The notes: generated by a model from the letters alone, not told the origin. Shown: positions 8,716-18,378, counted from the stretch's first letter. The stretch: DNA of 64,000 bases from Halopseudomonas xinjiangensis (GCA_011050525.1 DRFO01000020.1:62001-126000), one strand, 5' to 3'. Numbers and translations: made by a program.

Positions 8716-9519
8716 TTAGCCGAGAAGCTCTGCCAGCAAAGCCGGCGGCATGTTTCCCAGGGCGATGAAAAAGGGGTTCAGCCAGGTTTCCCGTGGCGGA
8801 TAGCTGAAACGTTGACCATCCAGCCCGATGACCAGGCCGCCCGCCCCCTCGACTACCGCCTGGGCTGCCGCAGTATCCCACTGGCTGGTGGGCCCGAAGC
8901 GTGGATACAGATCGGCTGCGCCTTCTGCCACCAGGCAGAATTTCAGCGAGCTACCCACGTTGACCCGGTTCACTGGCTGGGTGGCTTCAAGCCGAGCCAT
9001 CATCGCTTCCTGTTCAGGGCTGGTGTGACGCCGGCTGGCTACCACCGTCAGGGGCGTGCCGGCGTCACGGGCAAGGATGGGCTGTGCGGGATCGTTACCT
9101 CGCTGGCGCCAGGCTCCCAGACCTCTTCCTCCCCAATAAACGACGTTTTTCGCAGGTACTCCGACTACGCCGAGAACCACTTCTCCGTCTTCTATCAGCG
9201 CGATATTGACGGTGAATTCATCGGTGCCGGCGATAAATTCCTTGGTGCCATCCAGGGGATCAACCAGCCAGAACCGCTGCCAGTTGAGGCGCTCGCTCAG
9301 GGGAACGTCGGCAGCCTCTTCTGACAGCACCGGGATACCAGGCGTCAGCGCCTGCAACGCCTCAGTAATGAGAACGTGGGCCGCCAGGTCTGCGGCGGTG
9401 ACCGGCGAATGGTCGGGCTTGTCAATTACCTCAAGGGGCTGCTTCCACCACGCCAGGGTTTTTTCTCCGGCCTGGCGGGTGATCTGGCACAGCTCGGCAA
9501 AGGGGATCGGCAGATTCAT
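8716..9519 (-). CDS. cysQ: 3'(2'),5'-bisphosphate nucleotidase CysQ
   Basis: Magnesium-dependent phosphatase that removes the 3'-phosphate from PAP/PAPS, a by-product of sulfate assimilation. The metal-binding LSEEA (about residues 65-69) and DPLDGTKEF (87-95) motifs and the later WDTAAAQAV motif of the inositol-monophosphatase superfamily are all present. 267 aa, normal length. Its ATG overlaps the nudE stop (ATGA), so the two are co-translated; this nudE-cysQ pair is common in Gammaproteobacteria. Confidence 0.94.
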   Translation of the reverse strand: MNLPIPFAELCQITRQAGEKTLAWWKQPLEVIDKPDHSPVTAADLAAHVLITEALQALTPGIPVLSEEAADVPLSERLNWQRFWLVDPLDGTKEFIAGTDEFTVNIALIEDGEVVLGVVGVPAKNVVYWGGRGLGAWRQRGNDPAQPILARDAGTPLTVVASRRHTSPEQEAMMARLEATQPVNRVNVGSSLKFCLVAEGAADLYPRFGPTSQWDTAAAQAVVEGAGGLVIGLDGQRFSYPPRETWLNPFFIALGNMPPALLAELLG

Positions 9520-10082
9520 CGGCTCAGTTCTCCGCGCTGCTCAAGCAGATCACGGACCAGATACAGCGCCGCCAGGGCGCGGCCCTCGCTGAAGTTTTCC
9601 AGCGTAGTCAGTTGGGACAGTTCATACAGATTCACGCTGTCGACGCGGATGGGTTCGGGCTCATCGCCAGGCAGGCGCTTTTCATACAAATCGCGGGCCA
9701 GCACCACCGCGATCGACTGGCTCATGTAGCCCGGCGACAGGGAAAGATGCGTCAGATATTCCAGTTTGTTCGCGCCAAAGCCGGCTTCTTCCATTAGTTC
9801 CCTGTTAGCGGCATCGAGCACATCTTCGCCGGGTTCGACCAGTCCCTTGGGTATGGATAACTGGTAGCTGTCCATACCGCCGCAATACTCTTCGATCAGC
9901 AGCGCAGTGCGCTCGTCCTGCATGGCCACTATCATCACCGCACCGTACCCCTGGCCCTTGTTCACCAACCGCTCATAGGTGCGTTCCACGCCGTTGCTGA
10001 AGCGCAGTTGTACCTGCTCTACGGTGAACAGCCGGCTTTTGGCAACGATCTTGGCGTCGAGGGTCTCGGGCTTCTGCGGCAT
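9516..10082 (-). CDS. nudE: ADP compounds hydrolase NudE (Nudix)
   Basis: 188-aa Nudix hydrolase acting on ADP-ribose, NADH and Ap3A. The Nudix box GX5EX7REUXEEXGU is complete (GLVEPGEDVLD ... RELMEEAGF, residues 80-102). The ORF track extends to 10709, antisense to yrfG; ATG 10082 (MPQKPETL) with GGAG five bases upstream is the realistic start. First gene of nudE-cysQ; divergent from yrfG with a 69-bp gap. Confidence 0.94.
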   Translation of the reverse strand: MPQKPETLDAKIVAKSRLFTVEQVQLRFSNGVERTYERLVNKGQGYGAVMIVAMQDERTALLIEEYCGGMDSYQLSIPKGLVEPGEDVLDAANRELMEEAGFGANKLEYLTHLSLSPGYMSQSIAVVLARDLYEKRLPGDEPEPIRVDSVNLYELSQLTTLENFSEGRALAALYLVRDLLEQRGELSR

Positions 10083-10151
10083 GGGGGCTCCGTGGTGAAT
10101 GCTGGGCTGCTTCGGTATCATAACGGCACATGTCGCAAAGCCCAACCGCCG

Positions 10152-10817
10152 ATGCTTAACTGGAACGAGATAGACACCGTCCTGCTGGATATGGACGGAA
10201 CCCTGCTGGACCTGCATTTCGACAACCATTTCTGGGTGGAATATCTGCCGCAGCGCTACGCCGAGCACCACGGCCAATCCCTGGACTGGGCCAAAGGCGA
10301 GGTGTATCCGCTGATGATCGCAAAACAGGGCCAGCTCGAATGGTACTGCCTGGATTTCTGGACGCGCGAACTCGGCTTGCCAATCGTCGAGATGAAGCGC
10401 GAGATCGCTCATCTGATCAGGCTGCGGCCCGACGCAGAGGCTTTTCTCAAGGCGCTGCAGCAGAGCGCTCGGCAGGTTGTTCTCATCACCAACGCACACC
10501 GGGATTCGCTGTCGCTGAAGATGGAAAGGGTGGAGTTGCGAACGTACTTCCAGCGTCTGATCAGCTCCCACGATTTCGGCTTTCCCAAGGAAGCTCAGGC
10601 ATTCTGGCACGCGCTGCAGAACGAAGTTCCCTTCGATCCCGAGCGTACACTGTTCATCGACGACAGCCTCGGCATCCTGCGCTCGGCCCGGGAATATGGC
10701 GTGGCGCATTTACTCGCGGTGCGGCAGCCAGACAGCCAGGGCGCCAGTCGCGATACCGAAGAATTCGCTGCGGTGGAGGACTACGGCGTACTGACGCAGG
10801 CGTTGATCCAGCCTTAG
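10152..10817 (+). CDS. yrfG: GMP/IMP 5'-nucleotidase YrfG (HAD family)
   Basis: 221-aa haloacid-dehalogenase-type phosphatase; E. coli YrfG dephosphorylates purine nucleotides such as GMP and IMP. The HAD motif I DMDGTLLD is at residues 13-20 with the two nucleophile/acid aspartates, motif II is around LITNAH, and motif IV is FIDDS. ATG 10152 is chosen because the ORF-track start at 10008 lies inside the antisense nudE gene and adds 48 non-conserved residues. Confidence 0.9.
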   Translation: MLNWNEIDTVLLDMDGTLLDLHFDNHFWVEYLPQRYAEHHGQSLDWAKGEVYPLMIAKQGQLEWYCLDFWTRELGLPIVEMKREIAHLIRLRPDAEAFLKALQQSARQVVLITNAHRDSLSLKMERVELRTYFQRLISSHDFGFPKEAQAFWHALQNEVPFDPERTLFIDDSLGILRSAREYGVAHLLAVRQPDSQGASRDTEEFAAVEDYGVLTQALIQP

Positions 10818-10857
10818 CTGGAACAATGGCGAGGCAGTGCCGAGAACATGTTCGCAG

Positions 10858-11763
10858 CTAGCCTTTGCCCTTGGTCCGGGTCTGGTTTGGCCGAGCGTTC
10901 TTTTCAATATATTCGATAATCAATCCTGCGACGTTCTTGCCGGTGGTGGACTCGATACCTTCCAGCCCTGGCGACGAATTGACTTCCATCACTACTGGCC
11001 CGTGGTTGGAGCGCAGAATGTCCACGCCCGCGACGTTCAAGCCCATGACCCGCGCCGCGCGCACCGCTGTCATGCGTTCTTCCGGGGTGATCTTGATCAG
11101 GCTGGCGCTGCCGCCGCGATGCAGATTGGAGCGGAACTCACCCGGCTTGGCCTGGCGTTTCATGGCGGCGATCACCTTGTCGCCGACTACCAGACAGCGA
11201 ATATCGGCGCCGCCGGCTTCCTTGATATATTCCTGAACCATGATGTTGGCTTTCAAACCCATGAAGGCCTCGAGTACCGACTCGGCTGCCTGGGATGTTT
11301 CGCACATGACTACGCCGATGCCCTGGGTGCCTTCGAGCAGCTTGATAACCAGGGGCGCGCCGCCGACCATATTGATCAGATCGGGGATGTCATCCGGAGA
11401 ATGGGCAAATCCGGTCACTGGCAAGCCAACCCCTTTGCGAGCCAGCAGCTGCAGCGAGCGCAGCTTGTCACGCGAGCGGGTAATGGCCACGGATTCGTTC
11501 AGGGGGAACACCCCCATCATCTCGAACTGCCGCAGCACTGCCGCGCCATAGAAGGTAATGGACGCGCCGATGCGCGGAATGATGGCATCGAAACCTTCCA
11601 GCACCTCACCCTTGTAGTGAATTGATGGTTTGTGGCTGGCTATGTTCATGTAGGCGCGAAGGGTATCGATGACCCGCACCTCATGGCCACGCTCGCGCCC
11701 GGCCTCTACAAGACGCCGAGTGGAATACAGATTCGGGTTGCGTGACAGCACCGCAATTTTCAT
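10858..11763 (-). CDS. rimK: Ribosomal protein S6 glutamate ligase RimK
   Basis: ATP-grasp ligase that adds glutamates to the C-terminus of ribosomal protein S6. The N-terminus [22 protein letters not shown], the ATP-grasp core ([17 protein letters not shown]), the metal-binding [14 protein letters not shown] and the 301-aa length are diagnostic. It lies 10 bp downstream of rimB on the same strand, forming a rimB-rimK unit. In Pseudomonas fluorescens RimK activity is tuned by RimB and c-di-GMP (known from the literature). Confidence 0.95.
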   Translation of the reverse strand: MKIAVLSRNPNLYSTRRLVEAGRERGHEVRVIDTLRAYMNIASHKPSIHYKGEVLEGFDAIIPRIGASITFYGAAVLRQFEMMGVFPLNESVAITRSRDKLRSLQLLARKGVGLPVTGFAHSPDDIPDLINMVGGAPLVIKLLEGTQGIGVVMCETSQAAESVLEAFMGLKANIMVQEYIKEAGGADIRCLVVGDKVIAAMKRQAKPGEFRSNLHRGGSASLIKITPEERMTAVRAARVMGLNVAGVDILRSNHGPVVMEVNSSPGLEGIESTTGKNVAGLIIEYIEKNARPNQTRTKGKG

Positions 11764-11773
11764 GGTGGTATGT

Positions 11774-12241
11774 TCAGCCTTCGACGAAATTTGATATTTG
11801 GGGTTTGTCCTGAACGAAGCGTAGCCCAGGATTGATAACTAGTTGGCCATCAAGCATCGCGGTGCAGCCGATAAGCACCCGATAGCGCATGTCCTTACGA
11901 CAGGTAAGCGTGAAATCTACCCACCAGCACCGGTCCCCTAGCACCAGGGGTGTGCGGATGACGTAACGCTCCTGCAAATGCCCGTTGGAACTCTTGATGC
12001 GCTTGATATCAACCAATGGTGCTTCGCATGGATGCTTGCGTTGCTTGCTAAGGCTGCCGACATGGGCGTTGAACCGGACCCAGGTCGCGCCGTCCTGGCT
12101 GAACGTTTCTATGTCGCTGGCATGCATGGCCGATGTTTTGGCACCGCTATCGACCTTGGCCATGAGCTGTTCGATACCCAGACCGGGAAGGCCGATCCAT
12201 TCGCGCAGACCTATGACATTCAAATGATCAAAGGTTTTCAT
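11774..12241 (-). CDS. rimB: RimB-like retropepsin-type protease
   Basis: 155-aa member of the so-called ATP-dependent zinc protease family, predicted to have a retropepsin fold; the DSGAKTSA motif (residues 31-38) supplies the active-site aspartate. In pseudomonads the neighbour of rimK is RimB, reported to act on or with RimK-modified S6. The ORF-track start (12322) is replaced by ATG 12241, preceded by AGGAG. The rimA phosphodiesterase found before rimB in P. fluorescens is absent here; hslR starts divergently instead. Confidence 0.85.
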   Translation of the reverse strand: MKTFDHLNVIGLREWIGLPGLGIEQLMAKVDSGAKTSAMHASDIETFSQDGATWVRFNAHVGSLSKQRKHPCEAPLVDIKRIKSSNGHLQERYVIRTPLVLGDRCWWVDFTLTCRKDMRYRVLIGCTAMLDGQLVINPGLRFVQDKPQISNFVEG

Positions 12242-12344
12242 GCTTGTGGGACTCCTATATCCAGGCCGGATGCCGCGCATGATGGGGCAAGTCATCCTTA
12301 ACGACAAGCCTGTTAAACTCACTCCAAAGGGGAGATCGAACGTT

Positions 12345-12752
12345 ATGGCTGAGGCTGAAAAAGTTCGCTTGGATAAATGGCTCTGGGCCGCTCGGTTCTA
12401 TAAAACCCGGGCGTTGGCAAAAGCTGCCATTGAAGGCGGTAAGGTTCAATGCCAGGGTGAACGCTGCAAGCCCGGAAAGGAACCCAGAATAGGGGATATT
12501 TTTCAGGTGCGCCAAGGCTTCGACACCCGCACCGTGGTGGTGAAGGAGCTGAGCGGGCAGCGCCAGGGTGCGCCCCAGGCCCAGCTCTTGTATGAAGAAA
12601 CCCCAGAAAGCCTGACGCAGCGGGAGGACGCTGCGGCGAAGCGCAAGGCTCTGGGTGCCGGGGGTGTCATCAGCGAATACCGGCCGACGAAGAAACAGCG
12701 CCGCCAGATTCACCGGTTTCGCGACGAGCGCAATGGGCCTATCGATAGCTGA
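12345..12752 (+). CDS. hslR: Heat shock protein 15 / RNA-binding HslR
   Basis: 135-aa S4-domain protein that binds free 50S subunits carrying a nascent chain and recycles stalled subunits. S4 domain at about residues 7-70 (VRLDKWLWAARFYKTRALAKAAIEGGKV) and a basic C-terminal tail (RPTKKQRRQIHRFRDER). ATG 12345 preceded by GGGGAG gives the conserved MAEAEKVRLDKWLW start; the upstream GTG at 12240 would overlap rimB. Followed 35 bp later by hslO, the usual partner. Confidence 0.93.
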   Translation: MAEAEKVRLDKWLWAARFYKTRALAKAAIEGGKVQCQGERCKPGKEPRIGDIFQVRQGFDTRTVVVKELSGQRQGAPQAQLLYEETPESLTQREDAAAKRKALGAGGVISEYRPTKKQRRQIHRFRDERNGPIDS

Positions 12753-12787
12753 ATGGGTATAATCATCCCTTTTGAAAGGTCGAATCT

Positions 12788-13669
12788 ATGCAGCTTCAGG
12801 ATGTCACCCAGCGTTTCCTCTTCGAAGAAGCCGATGTGCGCGGCGAGCTGGTGTCGCTGGACCAGAGTTATCGTGAAGTCCTCGCCAAGCATGAGTACCC
12901 GGAGTCGGTAAAGGCGTTGCTGGGGGAAATGCTTGCAGCGGCGGTGTTGCTGTCTACGGCGATCAAGTTCGATGGTCTCCTGATCCTCCAGGCCCGGTCG
13001 TCGGGTCCGCTGTCAATGCTGATGGTGGAATGCTCCAGTGCCCAGGAAGTGCGGGGCATTGCGCGTTATGCAGACGACATCACCGGCGAGAGCCTGTCTG
13101 CCTTGATGCCCGACGGGGTATTGGCAATCACCATCGATCCGGACCAGGGGCAGCGCTACCAGGGCATCGTTGCGCTTGAAGGCGCTACGCTGGCTGATGC
13201 GCTGAACAGCTATTTTGAAAATTCCGAACAATTGCCCACGCGCTTCCGCCTGTTGGCCGACGGCAGGATCGCCCGAGGCTTCATGCTCCAGGCGTTACCC
13301 GCCGATCGCCAGCCCGATCCGCAGCAGCGGGACGCTGTCTGGCAACATCTTAATGTGTTGGCCGACACCCTGACCGCAGAAGAGCTTATGGCCCTGGATA
13401 ACCAGACGCTACTGCACCGTTTGTATCATCAGGAAGACGTCCGGCTGTTCGATCCGGTAGCGGCGATATTCAAATGTAGCTGCTCAGCGGAACGATCCGG
13501 CAATGCGCTTGTCAGTTTGGGTCGGGAAGATGCGCTGGCCCTGCTGGACGAAAGGGGCGGCGAAGTGGAAGTGGATTGCCAGTTCTGCAACGCTCGCTAC
13601 TGTTTTGACCGCGATGCGCTCGAAGGTTTATTCGAAGCGGCAGAGGAGCATGCCAGGGGTCTTCACTGA
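12788..13669 (+). CDS. hslO: Redox-regulated chaperone Hsp33
   Basis: Holdase activated by oxidation and heat. The C-terminal redox switch is intact: CxC at residues 230/232 (KCSCS) and CxxC at 264/267 (CQFC), which hold zinc when reduced. 293 aa, normal length. Close downstream of hslR, with which it is probably co-transcribed. A small hairpin follows before pckA. Confidence 0.95.
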   Translation: MQLQDVTQRFLFEEADVRGELVSLDQSYREVLAKHEYPESVKALLGEMLAAAVLLSTAIKFDGLLILQARSSGPLSMLMVECSSAQEVRGIARYADDITGESLSALMPDGVLAITIDPDQGQRYQGIVALEGATLADALNSYFENSEQLPTRFRLLADGRIARGFMLQALPADRQPDPQQRDAVWQHLNVLADTLTAEELMALDNQTLLHRLYHQEDVRLFDPVAAIFKCSCSAERSGNALVSLGREDALALLDERGGEVEVDCQFCNARYCFDRDALEGLFEAAEEHARGLH

Positions 13670-13692
13670 GGCTCATGATCCGGATTTAGGAT

Positions 13693-13720
13693 AATAGCGC
13701 TTCGCTATAGGCGCTATTTA
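13693..13720 (+). terminator. Hairpin after hslO
   Basis: AATAGCGC (13693-13700) pairs with GCGCTATT (13711-13718), followed by TATTC. A nested ATAGCG/CGCTAT pairing is also possible. The short T run makes it a modest intrinsic terminator for hslR-hslO. Confidence 0.45.
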
Positions 13721-13739
13721 TTCATCGCCCGGATCGGAT

Positions 13740-13769
13740 TTAGCGCACCTGAGATTTTTTTGGCATAAT
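13740..13769 (+). promoter_or_regulatory. Possible pckA promoter
   Basis: CATAAT at 13764-13769 could be a -10 element, with a poor -35 about 17 bp upstream and a T-rich spacer. This would give a leader of roughly 120 nt. The weak -35 suggests an activator may be needed. Confidence 0.3.
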
Positions 13770-13894
13770 GGCGCGCTTGCGCATTGGCCAAGCGCTTAAT
13801 CGTGAACTGCATAACCAGATATTCCCTACGTGCGCAGGCCGATCCCATCGGTCTTTATGGAGATTTCGGTCAAAGCCGAAGAGGACGACGTTAG

Positions 13895-15439
13895 ATGACG
13901 CAAGCTACCAACACTGTTTATACCGACCTGAGTGTCGCCCACCTGATAGAGCTGGCGATTCAGCGCAACGAGGGTCGTCTGGCCGACAACGGTTCGCTGG
14001 TAGTCAAGACCGGCGAACGCACGGGCCGCTCACCGATGGACCGATTCATCGTCGAGGAGCCAAGCACAAGCAGCTCCATAGCCTGGGGGCCGATCAATCG
14101 ACCTTTCCCGGCCGCCAAGTTCGATGCGTTGTGGGATCGGGTTACCGCCTATCTCGCCGAGACGGTCAGCTTCGTTTCCCACGTCCACGTGGGCGCAGAC
14201 CCAGAGCACTACCTGCCTGTGATCATGTCCACGGAAACTGCCTGGCACAACGTATTTGGCCGTACCTTGTTCATCAATCCGCCGCGTCATAATCCGTCAG
14301 ACAAGCCGGTCTGGCAGATCCTCAATGCCCCGCATTTTGTCTGCGAACCCGAGCGAGACGGTACCAACAGCGATGGTTGTGTGATCATCAATTTTGCCCA
14401 GCGCAAGGTTTTGTTGGCGGGCATGCAGTACGCTGGTGAGATGAAGAAGGCCATGTTCTCCGTGCAGAACTTCCTGCTACCGGCCAAGGACGTGTTGCCG
14501 ATGCACTGCGCCGCAAACGTTGGCGATGACGGTGACACTACCCTGTTCTTCGGCCTTTCCGGTACCGGCAAGACTACGTTGTCTGCTGACGAGTCACGCA
14601 ATCTGATCGGCGATGACGAACACGGTTGGGCTGAGGGCAGCGTATTCAATATTGAAGGCGGGTGCTACGCCAAGTGCATTGACCTGTCGCAGAAAAACGA
14701 GCCGGTTATCTGGAACGCCATCAAGTTTGGCTCCATCGTCGAAAACGTGGTGATCGATCCCGAGACGCGCGTGGCCGATTACGCTGACGTCAGCCTGACC
14801 CAGAATACCCGGGTGGCTTATCCGCTTGAGCACGTTGAGAAACGTGTGCTGGAAAACCGTGCCGGCGAGCCCAATGCAATCATCTTCCTGACCTGCGATT
14901 TGACGGGTGTTTTGCCTCCTGTGTCGATCCTTAATAACGAGCAGGCCGCCTATCACTTCCTGTCTGGCTACACCGCGCTGGTGGGCTCCACTGAAATGGG
15001 CTCAGGCAGCGGAATCAAATCGACGTTCTCCACCTGTTTCGGCGCGCCTTTCTTCCCCCGCCCAGCTGGTGAATACGCTGAGCTGCTGATCAAGCGCATC
15101 AACGCTTTCGGTAGCAAGGTATACCTGGTGAACACCGGTTGGACTGGGGGTGCCTACGGCGAAGGCAAGCGTTTCAGTATCCCGACCACGCGGGCGATTA
15201 TCGCAGCAGTCCAGTCTGGTGCGCTGATCGACACCGAAACCGAGCATTTGCCTGTTATCAACCTGGATGTGCCTAAGGCCGTTCCGGGTGTGGATACCCA
15301 GTTGCTGAATCCACGGAACACCTGGTCGGATGCGGCTGCGTATGATGTGGCTGCCAGGGATCTGGCGCAGCTGTTCGTCGACAATTTCAAGAAATTCGAA
15401 GTCGCCGAGTCGATTGTTCAGGCTGGTCCACAGCTCTGA
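13895..15439 (+). CDS. pckA: Phosphoenolpyruvate carboxykinase (ATP)
   Basis: Gluconeogenic enzyme converting oxaloacetate and ATP to PEP, CO2 and ADP. The P-loop [11 protein letters not shown] sits at residues 220-230, and the oxaloacetate- and metal-binding stretches [17 protein letters not shown] and ALVGSTEMG are present. 514 aa, the normal length for ATP-dependent PckA. ATG 13895 follows GAGGA. Flanked by hslO and a strong terminator, so monocistronic. Confidence 0.97.
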   Translation: MTQATNTVYTDLSVAHLIELAIQRNEGRLADNGSLVVKTGERTGRSPMDRFIVEEPSTSSSIAWGPINRPFPAAKFDALWDRVTAYLAETVSFVSHVHVGADPEHYLPVIMSTETAWHNVFGRTLFINPPRHNPSDKPVWQILNAPHFVCEPERDGTNSDGCVIINFAQRKVLLAGMQYAGEMKKAMFSVQNFLLPAKDVLPMHCAANVGDDGDTTLFFGLSGTGKTTLSADESRNLIGDDEHGWAEGSVFNIEGGCYAKCIDLSQKNEPVIWNAIKFGSIVENVVIDPETRVADYADVSLTQNTRVAYPLEHVEKRVLENRAGEPNAIIFLTCDLTGVLPPVSILNNEQAAYHFLSGYTALVGSTEMGSGSGIKSTFSTCFGAPFFPRPAGEYAELLIKRINAFGSKVYLVNTGWTGGAYGEGKRFSIPTTRAIIAAVQSGALIDTETEHLPVINLDVPKAVPGVDTQLLNPRNTWSDAAAYDVAARDLAQLFVDNFKKFEVAESIVQAGPQL

Positions 15440-15460
15440 TCCAGATGGAAAATAGCTGAA

Positions 15461-15496
15461 AACGAAACCCGCCATCAGGCGGGTTTCGTGATTTTG
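15461..15496 (+). terminator. Rho-independent terminator of pckA
   Basis: A perfect 11-bp stem, CGAAACCCGCC / GGCGGGTTTCG (15463-15473 with 15478-15488), with an ATCA loop, followed by TGATTTT. It starts about 25 bp after the pckA stop. Confidence 0.85.
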
Positions 15497-15539
15497 CAGG
15501 GCGTCCCGACCTTTGATGGCAAAAGCCGTTAATTAAGGG

Positions 15540-15567
15540 TTGACACCCCAGCGCTGGCCGGTAAAAT
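15540..15567 (+). promoter_or_regulatory. Sigma-70 promoter of the tRNA cluster
   Basis: A perfect -35 TTGACA (15540-15545) and a -10 TAAAAT (15562-15567) separated by 16 bp, followed by GC-rich sequence (ATGGCGCGCC) resembling a stringent discriminator. It lies about 65 bp before tRNA-Asn and has no protein gene to serve. Confidence 0.8.
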
Positions 15568-15632
15568 GGCGCGCCTCAGCAGGGGATATGTGACGCAAGT
15601 CATTGCTTCTACTAAGGTGTTTTACAGGTAAT

Positions 15633-15708
15633 TCCGCGATAGCTCAGTTGGTAGAGCAAATGACTGTTAATCATTGGGTCCCAGGTTCGAGTCCTGGTCG
15701 CGGAGCCA
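15633..15708 (+). tRNA. tRNA-Asn (GTT)
   Basis: 76-nt cloverleaf: acceptor TCCGCGA pairs TCGCGGA, D-loop AGCTCAGTTGGTAGAGC, anticodon GTT in the loop CTGTTAATC, T-arm GGTTCGAGTCC, and encoded CCA. First of three tRNAs in one transcript. Confidence 0.97.
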
Positions 15709-15721
15709 TCTGGTAGTAAAT

Positions 15722-15798
15722 CGGGGTATAGCGCAGCCTGGTAGCGCGCCTGCTTTGGGAGCAGGATGTCGAGAGTTCGAATCCCTCTACCCCGACCA
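15722..15798 (+). tRNA. tRNA-Pro (TGG)
   Basis: 77-nt cloverleaf: acceptor CGGGGTA/TACCCCG, D-arm GCGCAGCCTGGTAGCGC, anticodon TGG inside TTTGGGA, T-arm GTTCGAATC, encoded CCA. It lies 13 nt after tRNA-Asn. Confidence 0.97.
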
Positions 15799-15811
15799 TT
15801 TTTTGAGCATT

Positions 15812-15887
15812 GGGTCGTTAGCTCAGTTGGTAGAGCAGTTGGCTTTTAACCAATTGGTCGTAGGTTCGAATCCTACACGACCCACCA
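15812..15887 (+). tRNA. tRNA-Lys (TTT)
   Basis: 76-nt cloverleaf: acceptor GGGTCGT/ACGACCC, D-arm AGCTCAGTTGGTAGAGC, anticodon TTT in CTTTTAA, T-arm GTTCGAATC, encoded CCA. Last of the Asn-Pro-Lys cluster. Confidence 0.97.
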
Positions 15888-16026
15888 CTCATTCGATGGA
15901 TCTTCCTCGAATCGTAATATCCCCTGAATCATCGCTTTTCCTCTTCCACTGCTTGATCCTCAGCATTGCAGCACCCGGTAATTCTGCTTATCTTGGATGT
16001 TTATTCTATCCGAGTACTTTTAGTTC

Positions 16027-17034
16027 ATGATCTCCCTCAGTCCGCAGGATTGTTCGACGCTGGTCAGTCTGACCCTGGGCCACGTTACGCGAGAGTATCC
16101 CCATTCGGAGAGTATTCGCCTTGATTCCCAGGCTGATCTGGCGACGCCTCGCGTACATCATCCGGTGTTTTTTGGCAGCTATGACTGGCACTCCTGCGTC
16201 CATAGCTACTGGCTACTTGCGCGTGCGCTGGGACAGTTTCCTGAGCTACCGGAAGCGAATGCCATTGTCACTCTGTTTGATCGGCAGCTCACTGCCGAGA
16301 ACGTAGCGGGGGAGCTGGCGTATTTTACGGCGCCTGGAAGGGGCGGCTTCGAGCGGCCCTATGGGTGGGTGTGGTTACTGCAGCTAAACCTTGCCTTGCA
16401 CCGGCTGGAACATTCTCGCGCGATGGTGTGGACTGACTCTCTGCAGCCCTTGGCGGATGAGATTGCCAGCCGACTGGCCGTCTATCTGCCCAAACTGAGC
16501 TATCCCATTCGCAGTGGAGCCCATAACAATACGGCGTTCGCACTGCTGCTGGCCTTCGACTACGCCGCGCATTTCCGGCACACGCCGTTGCAGGAGCTGA
16601 TCGGCGCCAGGGCCAGGCAGTTTTTCGCTCAAGACCGGGACTGTCAGGCGTGGGAGCCAGGGGGGGAGGATTTTCTATCGCCTGCCTGGCAGGAGGCTCT
16701 GCTGATGCAGCGAGTGTTGGGCGGTGATCAGTTCGTGAAGTGGTTCGGGGGTTTTCTGCCGGACCTGATTCAGGGCCGTCCAGCTAACCTGCTGGAGCCA
16801 GCCCTGGTTTCTGATCGCTCCGATGGGCGGCTTGCGCATCTGGATGGGCTTAATCTGAGCCGCGCCTGGTGCCTGAAACAGCTGGCCGGAAGCTTCGCCG
16901 CAAACGACCCGCGACATTCGCTCCTGAGCGCAGCGGCTGCACGCCATTTACAAGCTGGGCGCGCGCATCTGCAGGATGACTACATGGGCGAGCACTGGCT
17001 CGCCACCTTTCTGGTACTGGCGCTGGAAGCCTGA
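16027..17034 (+). CDS. DUF2891 domain protein
   Basis: 335-aa cytoplasmic protein matching the DUF2891 family: HHPVFFGSYDWHSCVHSYWLLA near residue 43, FERPYGWVWLLQL, SGAHNNTAFAL, and a C-terminal AAARHLQAGRAHLQDDYMGEHWLATFLVLAL. The conserved His/Trp-rich helices recall an alpha/alpha toroid such as glycoside hydrolase-like folds, but no activity is established. Starts 140 bp after the tRNA cluster and is probably expressed alone. Confidence 0.85.
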   Translation: MISLSPQDCSTLVSLTLGHVTREYPHSESIRLDSQADLATPRVHHPVFFGSYDWHSCVHSYWLLARALGQFPELPEANAIVTLFDRQLTAENVAGELAYFTAPGRGGFERPYGWVWLLQLNLALHRLEHSRAMVWTDSLQPLADEIASRLAVYLPKLSYPIRSGAHNNTAFALLLAFDYAAHFRHTPLQELIGARARQFFAQDRDCQAWEPGGEDFLSPAWQEALLMQRVLGGDQFVKWFGGFLPDLIQGRPANLLEPALVSDRSDGRLAHLDGLNLSRAWCLKQLAGSFAANDPRHSLLSAAAARHLQAGRAHLQDDYMGEHWLATFLVLALEA

Positions 17035-17058
17035 CGCCACCAGCGCTGTTGGTTGCTC

Positions 17059-18378
17059 TCAATGCAACTTGAGGCGCGGCTCGGTGCTGCGGCCTATTCG
17101 GTCGCTGAGCATCAGCATCAGTGTGCGCGGTATGCCGTAAAGGGCCATCTGGTGCATCCGGTAGAGCGATATGTAAAACATCCGCGCTATCCGACCCTCC
17201 AGCATGACGTTACCCGTAACGTTACCCATGAGATTGCCTACCGCGCTGAAGCTTGCCAGGGAGATCAGCGATCCGTAATCACGATAGCTGTATTCCAGCA
17301 ATGGCTTGCCTTCCAATGTGCGTTGCAGGTTCTTGGCCAGGAGCGTTGCCTGCTGATGCGCGGCCTGAGCACGAGGCGGCACCGAACGGCCTTCATCGCC
17401 CATCGGGCAGGCAGCGCAATCGCCGAAGGCAAAAACGCGCGGGTCCTGGGAGGTCTGCAAAGTTCTGGACACTACCAACTGGTTTATCCGGTTAGTTTCC
17501 AGCCCCAGCCCGGTTAGAAATGCCGGACCACGGATACCTGCCGCCCAGACCTTGAGCGAGGCGGGTATGGTCTCACCATTGTCGAGTAGCAAACCCTCGG
17601 CAGTAACCTGCTTGACGGGAGAGCCGGTATGCAACTTGACGCCAAGGTCCTTGAGCGTTTGGGTGACCGGCTCGCTGATCCGCTCTGGCAGAGCCGGAAG
17701 GAGGCGTCCGCTAGCTTCGATCAGGTTGATATTCAGGTCCTCGGGGCGAATACGGTCAAGCCCGTAGGCCTGCAGCATTCTGGCAGCGTGCTGTAGCTCC
17801 GCCGCCAACTCTACCCCCGTGGCTCCCGCACCGATAATGGCGACATTGATCGGATCGCTCATCTCCTGTTCGCCGTTTGCCTGCGCTTTCATATATTGAT
17901 TGAGCAATAACCGATGGAAGCGTTCTGCCTGGGCGCGAGTATCGAGGAACAGACAATGCTCCGCCGCCCCCTGGGTGTTGAAGTCATTGGTCGTGCTGCC
18001 TACGGCGATGACCAGATAGTCATAACCCAGCTGACGCTCAGGAATCAGTTCCTCGCCTTGCTCGTCATTGATGGCGCCAAAGGTAACCAGGCGGCGCTCG
18101 CGATCAACCCCGGTCATGCAGCCAAGCTGGAAGCGGAAATGATTCCACTTTGCCTGGGCTACGTAATTCAGTTCGTCTTCGGTAGAGTTCAGGGAGCCAG
18201 CGGCGACCTCATGCAGCAGCGGCTTCCAGATGTGCGTCATGTTGGAGTCGGCCAGGGTAATGTGGGCACGTTTCTTTTTGCCGAGCGAGCGGCCGAGACG
18301 GGTGGCGAGTTCGAGACCGCCTGCGCCGCCTCCTATCACCAGTATGCGGGGTAGTGCTTCATTCGATTGTTGCGACAT
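17059..18378 (-). CDS. ndh: Type II NADH dehydrogenase (NDH-2)
   Basis: Single-subunit, non-proton-pumping NADH:quinone oxidoreductase on the inner face of the membrane. Two dinucleotide-binding folds are visible: FAD at residues 12-30 (VIGGGAGGLELATRLG) and NADH at about 180-195 (IIGAGATGVELAAEL). The later FAFGDCAACP and PPRAQAAHQQA motifs are typical of NDH-2. 439 aa, normal length. The DUF3094 gene lies 47 bp upstream on the same strand and may be co-transcribed. Confidence 0.93.
   Translation of the reverse strand: MSQQSNEALPRILVIGGGAGGLELATRLGRSLGKKKRAHITLADSNMTHIWKPLLHEVAAGSLNSTEDELNYVAQAKWNHFRFQLGCMTGVDRERRLVTFGAINDEQGEELIPERQLGYDYLVIAVGSTTNDFNTQGAAEHCLFLDTRAQAERFHRLLLNQYMKAQANGEQEMSDPINVAIIGAGATGVELAAELQHAARMLQAYGLDRIRPEDLNINLIEASGRLLPALPERISEPVTQTLKDLGVKLHTGSPVKQVTAEGLLLDNGETIPASLKVWAAGIRGPAFLTGLGLETNRINQLVVSRTLQTSQDPRVFAFGDCAACPMGDEGRSVPPRAQAAHQQATLLAKNLQRTLEGKPLLEYSYRDYGSLISLASFSAVGNLMGNVTGNVMLEGRIARMFYISLYRMHQMALYGIPRTLMLMLSDRIGRSTEPRLKLH

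Noticed and set aside
9516-10709. 397-aa version of NudE
   Set aside because: The upstream 209 residues are antisense to yrfG; the Nudix protein starts at 10082 with its own ribosome-binding site.
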